Shown in pieces: positions 16,180-20,568 of a stretch of DNA of 20,568 nt; position 1 is the first letter of the stretch, and every line of letters starts with the position of its first letter. This DNA is from Bacteroidota bacterium (GTDB taxonomy: Bacteria > Bacteroidota > Bacteroidia > Flavobacteriales > Schleiferiaceae), in the NCBI GenBank assembly GCA_003023665.1, contig PXYR01000015.1, positions 1 through 20,568 of the forward strand, given 5' to 3'. Below the pieces are notes generated by a model. It had not been told where the DNA came from. It worked only from the letters and a program-made list of their open reading frames with translations, and ran no database searches. Both the position numbers and the translations under genes were made by a program.

Positions 16180-16836
16180 ATGATAGAAATACGCGAAATA
16201 GAAAAATCATACGGGAGCACCAAAGTCCTCAAAGGAGTAAACGGAATTATTACCAAAGGAGATTTTATTACAATTGTTGGGGCCTCTGGAGCTGGAAAAA
16301 GTACCCTACTCCACCTTTTAGCGGGATTGGACAAGGGGCATTCGGGTTCTATTCAGTTTAAAGGACAGATGTTAGAATCCATGAATAAAACATCTTTAAA
16401 TATTTACCGAAACGAGCAGGTTGGACTGGTATTTCAATTTCATAATTTATTGCCTGAATTGACTGCGCAAGAGAATATTACGCTCCCTAGGTTGATTGGA
16501 GGCAAGATGAATAAAGATGCAGAACGCAAGGCAAGCGAATTAATGGAATTGTTAGGTATTTCGCACAGGGCACATCACCTACCTAGTGAAATGAGCGGTG
16601 GAGAACAGCAACGCGTTGCCATTGCTAGAGCGCTTGTAAATGAACCAGAGATACTTTTAGCAGATGAGCCCACGGGCAACCTAGACAGCACAAATGCAGA
16701 AGCTGTACATGAATTGTTAATCAAACTTAATAGAGATCTAGGACAAACGATTGTTGTAGTCACGCACAATAAAACCCTAGCTTCTTTAGGTAAGACCAAA
16801 TGGACTATGATTGACGGTAAATTGACTTCCATTTGA
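16180..16836 (+). CDS. lolD: ABC transporter ATPase, LolD/MacB-like
   Basis: A 218-residue cytoplasmic ATPase subunit with all ABC motifs: Walker A GASGAGKS (34-41), Q-loop Gln86, signature SGGEQ (139-143), Walker B ILLADE (158-163) and switch His196. Length and sequence fit the LolD/MacB group, which drives lipoprotein release from the inner membrane or mechanotransmission export. Its membrane partner (LolC/E-like) is not in this window, so the exact transporter is unknown. The ATG lies three bases past the DUF5916 stop, and its own stop overlaps the next gene by one base (TGATG), so the three genes form a tight operon. The symbol is given by resemblance. Confidence 0.9.
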   Translation: MIEIREIEKSYGSTKVLKGVNGIITKGDFITIVGASGAGKSTLLHLLAGLDKGHSGSIQFKGQMLESMNKTSLNIYRNEQVGLVFQFHNLLPELTAQENITLPRLIGGKMNKDAERKASELMELLGISHRAHHLPSEMSGGEQQRVAIARALVNEPEILLADEPTGNLDSTNAEAVHELLIKLNRDLGQTIVVVTHNKTLASLGKTKWTMIDGKLTSI

Positions 16837-17609
16837 TGACTCTGCCCCAAGAAGAACTGCGTGAGTTCCTTTTGAACAAAGCCAATCAATACGCCAAAAA
16901 AAGCTTTATCAACGATGACCCAATTGGTATACCACATGCGTTCAGTACCCATCAAGACATTGAAATAAGTGGATTAATTGCGGCGACACTTTCTTGGGGA
17001 CAGCGCAAAACCATTATTTCTAAGAGCCAAGACTTGATGTCAAGAATGGACGATTCACCTGCGGAATTCGTTCAAGGATGCACGAAAGCTGATTTAAGAG
17101 CTTTTGACGGCTTTGTACATCGCACTTTTCAATCGGAGGATATCAAAGGGTTAGTGATCGCACTTAAAAAGCTGTTAACTGAGTACGAAAGTATTGGCCA
17201 ATTCTTTAAATCTCACATGGACAACGAACATCATTTGGGGCCTGCAATGATTCAATTTAAAAATTACTTACTTCAGAACGGACTACCCCTTAGAGCATCG
17301 AAACATTTTGGTGACCCATCCAAGGGCAGTGCATGCAAAAGAATGGTGATGTATTCTAGGTGGATGACACGCAGCAACAAAGAGGGGATTGATTTTGGAA
17401 TTTGGGACATTGACCCCGCCTACTTATCTCTACCTCTTGATGTACACAGTGGACGCGTTGCTAGAATCCTTGGTCTATTAAGGCGTAGACAAAACGATTG
17501 GAAAGCCGTGATGGAACTCGACTCTTCTGTGAGAATGATAGACCCAAAAGACCCTTCTCGTTTGGATTATGCTTTGTTTGGATTGGGTGTATATGAAGGA
17601 TGGAAATAG
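16836..17609 (+). CDS. TIGR02757 (DUF2400) family protein
   Basis: A 257-residue soluble protein of a family without an assigned role, common in Bacteroidota and found elsewhere. Diagnostic blocks: GIPHAFSTHQDIEISGLIAATLSWGQR (31-57), HFGDPSKGSACKRM (157-170), RWMTR with DFGIW (175-190), PLDVHSGRVAR (200-210) and DPSRLDYALFGLG (239-251). The fold should be mostly helical; a relation to helix-hairpin-helix DNA glycosylases is only a possibility I cannot test here. I chose the ATG at 16836, one base into the upstream stop codon. The stop lies one base from the stop of the convergent DUF493 gene. Confidence 0.9.
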   Translation: MTLPQEELREFLLNKANQYAKKSFINDDPIGIPHAFSTHQDIEISGLIAATLSWGQRKTIISKSQDLMSRMDDSPAEFVQGCTKADLRAFDGFVHRTFQSEDIKGLVIALKKLLTEYESIGQFFKSHMDNEHHLGPAMIQFKNYLLQNGLPLRASKHFGDPSKGSACKRMVMYSRWMTRSNKEGIDFGIWDIDPAYLSLPLDVHSGRVARILGLLRRRQNDWKAVMELDSSVRMIDPKDPSRLDYALFGLGVYEGWK

Positions 17610-17610
17610 C

Positions 17611-17883
17611 TTACAACGCCATTAAGCCCGGAATCTTTACTGCCTCTTCGTAACGTTCAATTACAGAATCCACATTCATCATCATTTCTTTGGCACTAAT
17701 GGAAACGAATTTTCCTGTTTTACTTTTTCTTAATTCTATCTGCGCAGTATCGCTATCAAAAAGAGATTCCGCCTGAGCAATAATCTGATTATCCGCCGGA
17801 ACAATGAATTTGAATAAATAAATTTCCGGCCAATTTCGCTCTTCTAATTTTTCGCGCAGACCTTTCCACGGGTTTTGACTCAT
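17611..17883 (-). CDS. DUF493 (YbeD-like) small protein
   Basis: A 90-residue cytoplasmic protein that fits the DUF493 family (ferredoxin-like ACT/YbeD fold): WPEIYLFKFIVPAD early, SKTGKFVSISAKEMM in the middle, and SVIERYEEAVKIPGLMAL at the C terminus. YbeD-type proteins are thought to be small regulators, but no function is settled. It lies 16 bases after the ammonia-lyase gene and may be co-transcribed with it. A TTTG-16-TACTTTTG promoter-like pair at the end of the upstream gene suggests it may also have its own start. Confidence 0.88.
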   Translation of the reverse strand: MSQNPWKGLREKLEERNWPEIYLFKFIVPADNQIIAQAESLFDSDTAQIELRKSKTGKFVSISAKEMMMNVDSVIERYEEAVKIPGLMAL

Positions 17884-17899
17884 TATTCACTTAATTATT

Positions 17900-19417
17900 T
17901 CACAAAAGTATAGTATCGTCCGAAAGCAAACGAGTTTTCAAGAATTCTTTTGCCAATTCCATACGCTCACGCAAGTATACATCTTCTTCAATGGCAGGAC
18001 TCACCTCAATAAATTCCTTGTATAACTGGCCTAACTCACCCTCAACTTCTTCCCCTCGTAGCCACAAAGCTTGAACTGCGTTCAGGAGCTCAATTCCTAA
18101 GATTCCGTATACATTGCTGATGATTCTCAACAATTTGGTTGCTGCATTTGCACCCATGCTCACATGATCTTCTTGACCGTTAGAACTCTCTATGCTGTCT
18201 ACAGATGCCGGAGAACAAAGCTGTTTGTTCTGACTAACCATACTCGCTGCTGTATACTGAGCAATCATTAAACCCGAATTAATTCCTGGTTTTTTGACTA
18301 AAAATGGCGGTAGTCCTCTCCTTCCAGATATAAGCTGATACGTACGTCGTTCTGAAATAGATCCGTATTCGTGAATTGCTATTGCCGTATAATCTAATGC
18401 TAAAGCCAAGGGTTGTCCATGAAAATTTCCAGCGCTAACTACTGCATGTTCCTCGGAAAGAACCACCGGATTGTCCGTAGCAGAATTTACTTCAACTTCA
18501 AAAACATTCATCGCATGCAAAAGAGCTCCTTTTGATGCTCCATGTACTTGAGGAACACAACGAAAACTATAGGGATCTTGAACGTGCTCTTTACTTCTAT
18601 GCATTCCCAAACAAGGCTCCAACCATTGATGTAAACGTTTTGCAGTCATTATTTGTCCTTGGTGCGGACGAGTTAAATGAACCCCAGAGGTAAAGGGCTC
18701 TATTCGTCCATCATAAGCTAAAGTGGATAGCGCTGCAATCTGATCTGCGAAGTAATCAATTCGTCGCGCTTGAATAAGTGCATAGATGCCATGAGCAGAC
18801 ATGAATTGGGTCCCATTCAATAAAGCCAACCCTTCTTTTGAAGCCAAGGTCAACGGAGTCCATCCGCGATCCTCAAGCTTGTCTAACGCGCTATTTGTTA
18901 GGAACTTTTCTCCATTAAGCCGTACTTCTCCTTCTCCTAAAAGGGGCAACGACATATGCGCTAAGGGTGCCAAATCACCGGATGCTCCTAAAGAACCCAA
19001 TTCATACACAACAGGGATAGCACCGCTGTTGAACATATTCAAGATTTGTTGCACCACTTCCAGACGGATACCGCTCACTCCCACCGCAAAACTTTGAACC
19101 TTTAGAGCCATCATCAATCGAACTAGCTCTGGACTGATTTCTGATCCGGCACCACACGCATGAGAGCGGACCAAATTTGTTTGAAGTTTACTAAGATTGG
19201 CGGCATCTACCACAACATTGCACAATGCACCAAAACCAGTATTCACTCCGTAGATAGGTGCTGTACTAGTTTGCGTGTGACTTTCTAGAAATTCGCGTGA
19301 CTTCCTAATGCGTTCTGCTGCATCAAAATCTAATTCGAGTTTAACACTTCCAGAGGCTATTTCCGCATATTGAGCATAGGTAAGCGGTGAAGAACCGATT
19401 TTTAACTTTTGAATCAT
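17900..19417 (-). CDS. hutH: Histidine ammonia-lyase (HAL/PAL/TAL family)
   Basis: A 505-residue MIO-dependent lyase, full length, that removes ammonia from an aromatic amino acid, most likely histidine to urocanate. The self-forming MIO cofactor triad Ala145-Ser146-Gly147 sits in GSLGASGDLAPLAH. Tyr56 in YGVNTGFG is the catalytic tyrosine, and LVRSHACG (82-89) carries the histidine seen in HAL enzymes. ISERRTYQLISGR and the later SSNGQEDHVSMG segment with its glutamate also fit HAL. The rest of the hut pathway (hutU, hutI, hutG) is not in the window. Because Flavobacteriales use related lyases in aryl-polyene and flexirubin pigment clusters, a tyrosine substrate is possible, although no pigment gene is visible here. 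The start codon overlaps a divergent in-frame ATG on the plus strand at a CATG. Confidence 0.9.
   Translation of the reverse strand: MIQKLKIGSSPLTYAQYAEIASGSVKLELDFDAAERIRKSREFLESHTQTSTAPIYGVNTGFGALCNVVVDAANLSKLQTNLVRSHACGAGSEISPELVRLMMALKVQSFAVGVSGIRLEVVQQILNMFNSGAIPVVYELGSLGASGDLAPLAHMSLPLLGEGEVRLNGEKFLTNSALDKLEDRGWTPLTLASKEGLALLNGTQFMSAHGIYALIQARRIDYFADQIAALSTLAYDGRIEPFTSGVHLTRPHQGQIMTAKRLHQWLEPCLGMHRSKEHVQDPYSFRCVPQVHGASKGALLHAMNVFEVEVNSATDNPVVLSEEHAVVSAGNFHGQPLALALDYTAIAIHEYGSISERRTYQLISGRRGLPPFLVKKPGINSGLMIAQYTAASMVSQNKQLCSPASVDSIESSNGQEDHVSMGANAATKLLRIISNVYGILGIELLNAVQALWLRGEEVEGELGQLYKEFIEVSPAIEEDVYLRERMELAKEFLKTRLLSDDTILL
17903..17930 (-). promoter_or_regulatory. Candidate promoter for DUF493 inside the 3' end of the ammonia-lyase gene
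   Basis: On the minus strand TTTG (complement of 17927-17930) is followed after 16 bases by TACTTTTG (complement of 17903-17910), an exact -7 TAnnTTTG match, 19 bases before the DUF493 ATG. It is the only candidate in the window with both boxes near consensus spacing (17-23). It overlaps the last codons of the ammonia-lyase, so coding constraint could produce it by chance. Confidence 0.4.
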
Positions 19418-19523
19418 GTCTGTGGTTTATGCTCTTAAAATTACTACACACCCAATCAATTTTAAGCAATATCTGAACCCGTCTTTCAAAATTGCGTTTA
19501 GAATCTTAGAACAACATACTACA

Positions 19524-20210
19524 ATGAAGAAATACGTAATCATAGGCGGTAGCAAGGGTATCGGAAAAGAAACTGCAGAATTACTTGCATCAGAGGGAAA
19601 TGAAGTAATTGTTTTTAGTAGAACACCGTATGAGGGGCCTGCTCATTCCATTGATTGGGAGGAGTTTGATGTCCTAAGTGACGATTGGGAAGACCGAATG
19701 CCTGAAAATATAGATGGACTCGTCTACAGTGTAGGTTCCATCCAACTTAAACCGTTTCGGGGCTTAAAACCGGAAACCTTTGAATCCGATTTCCAACTGC
19801 AAGTCATAGGCGCAGTAAAGGCACTGCAGGCCGCTTATAAAAACTTTAATACAGAAGGTGTTCCTTCCGTTGTGTTGTATTCAACCGTTGCGGTTCAGCG
19901 CGGTATGCCTTTCCACGCTACTGTTAGTGCATCCAAAGGAGCAATTGAAGGTCTTACTCGAGCTATCGCTTCCGAATGGGCACCTAAGGCACGAATTAAC
20001 TGCATTGCGCCCTCATTAACAGACACTCCTCTTGCAGCAAAGCTTTTGAGTACTCCAGAAAAGAAAACAGCATTAGGCAATAACAACCCCATGAAAAGAG
20101 TTGGAGAGCCAGCAGACATTGCAGAAATGACGGCATTTTTATTGGGCGATAAAGCTTCCTGGATGACGGGACAAATTATTCATATTGATGGCGGTCAAAG
20201 TGTCCTTTAA
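19524..20210 (+). CDS. SDR-fold oxidoreductase lacking the catalytic tyrosine
   Basis: A 228-residue Rossmann-fold protein of the short-chain dehydrogenase/reductase type. The cofactor motif GGSKGIGKE is at 8-16, and the C-terminal PSLTDTPLA and GQIIHIDGG blocks are typical. The NNAG stretch is replaced by YSVGS (68-72). Ser120 fits the catalytic serine and Lys138 the catalytic lysine, but the tyrosine of YxxxK is Val134 (VSASK), so ordinary SDR chemistry is doubtful. The frame is open back to 19416, but the family start MKKYVIIGG fixes the ATG at 19524. A flavin-reductase-like gene starts two bases past the stop. I recall similar tyrosine-less SDRs in Bacteroidota, sometimes near photolyase genes, but cannot check it here. 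Confidence 0.87.
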   Translation: MKKYVIIGGSKGIGKETAELLASEGNEVIVFSRTPYEGPAHSIDWEEFDVLSDDWEDRMPENIDGLVYSVGSIQLKPFRGLKPETFESDFQLQVIGAVKALQAAYKNFNTEGVPSVVLYSTVAVQRGMPFHATVSASKGAIEGLTRAIASEWAPKARINCIAPSLTDTPLAAKLLSTPEKKTALGNNNPMKRVGEPADIAEMTAFLLGDKASWMTGQIIHIDGGQSVL

Positions 20211-20212
20211 GC

Positions 20213-20568
20213 ATGGATACTTCTTTAAATCGGGAACAAATTCTTGACCTAGATAAGCGTTATCGTATAGCGCTAATCAATAGTTTATCTGGCGTTCGAA
20301 CAGCATTTATAGGCATTACAGGCGAGCATGAACAATGGAATGCAACTACGCTTTCAAATATCACTCATGTGGGTGCGCATCCAGGACAATTAAGCGTGCT
20401 CTTCAGACCTCAAAGTACGAATAGTCATACACTAAAAAATTACCGGAATTTTGGAATTATGACCTTGATCTGCATGCCTTTCCATAAATGTGATACGGTT
20501 CATGAAGTCAGTGTCAAAGCACCCAAGGATGTTTTTGAGCTAGAATTACTTGACGAACCCGTTCAGAA
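20213..20568 (+). CDS. Flavin reductase-like FMN-binding protein, 5' part
   Basis: An ORF that begins with ATG at 20213, two bases past the SDR stop, and stays open for 118 codons to the window end. After a charged start come SGVRTAFIGITGEHEQWNATTLSN, THVGAHPGQLSVLFRP and HTLKNYRNFG. These match the flavin reductase-like split-barrel family (a small residue after a loop, Asn in the flavin site, then the H-[VI]G-x-x-P and RP blocks). Family members bind FMN and reduce it or act as flavin oxidoreductases. Tight spacing suggests translation together with the SDR-fold protein. The C-terminal part lies outside the window. Confidence 0.78.
   Translation, partial: MDTSLNREQILDLDKRYRIALINSLSGVRTAFIGITGEHEQWNATTLSNITHVGAHPGQLSVLFRPQSTNSHTLKNYRNFGIMTLICMPFHKCDTVHEVSVKAPKDVFELELLDEPVQ

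Noticed and set aside
19416..19523. Upstream in-frame extension of the SDR gene by 36 codons, starting at 19416
   Set aside because: The extension has no family match, overlaps the ammonia-lyase start, and the canonical Rossmann start MKKYVIIGG begins at 19524.

Overview
The window reads as chromosomal DNA of a Bacteroidota bacterium, most likely a marine-type member of the Flavobacteriales. Four things support this: two secreted proteins end in a type IX secretion (T9SS) sorting domain; the DNA polymerase III alpha subunit carries an N-terminal DnaQ-like exonuclease; a DUF5916 outer-membrane protein is present; and TAnnTTTG promoter elements of the Bacteroidota type lie 20-30 bases upstream of several start codons. 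The sequence is AT-rich, densely packed and uniform in style. I see no tRNA, rRNA, CRISPR array, insertion sequence or prophage gene, and no gene-free stretch longer than about 200 bases.

Layout. The left half is transcribed on the minus strand. Read in gene order it runs: sucC (succinyl-CoA ligase beta) ending in a strong terminator; then pnuC-like, GmhA-like SIS and WbpB/WlbA-like genes, the last two overlapping by one base; then dnaE, a T9SS-secreted protein with an intradiol dioxygenase fold (overlapping dnaE by one base) and trxA with its terminator; and finally a 1354-residue secreted alpha/beta-hydrolase plus beta-helix protein with its own terminator at 142-172. From 13729 a plus-strand operon runs: DUF5916 outer-membrane protein, LolD-like ABC ATPase and TIGR02757 protein. 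It collides head to head, one base apart, with a minus-strand pair (HAL-family ammonia-lyase, then DUF493). From 19524 a second plus-strand operon starts with an SDR-fold protein lacking the catalytic tyrosine, followed by a flavin-reductase-like protein cut by the window edge.

How the genes relate. Most are housekeeping: replication (dnaE), thiol redox (trxA), TCA cycle (sucC), lipoprotein or ABC export (lolD-like). The more unusual parts are the secreted dioxygenase-fold gene placed between dnaE and trxA, the SIS/WbpB sugar pair without the rest of either pathway, the pnuC start codon placed directly against the sucC terminator hairpin, the large secreted hydrolase/beta-helix protein, and the SDR without its tyrosine. 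I found no clear new defence or mobile system. Function calls rest on motif recognition by eye; no database search was run.
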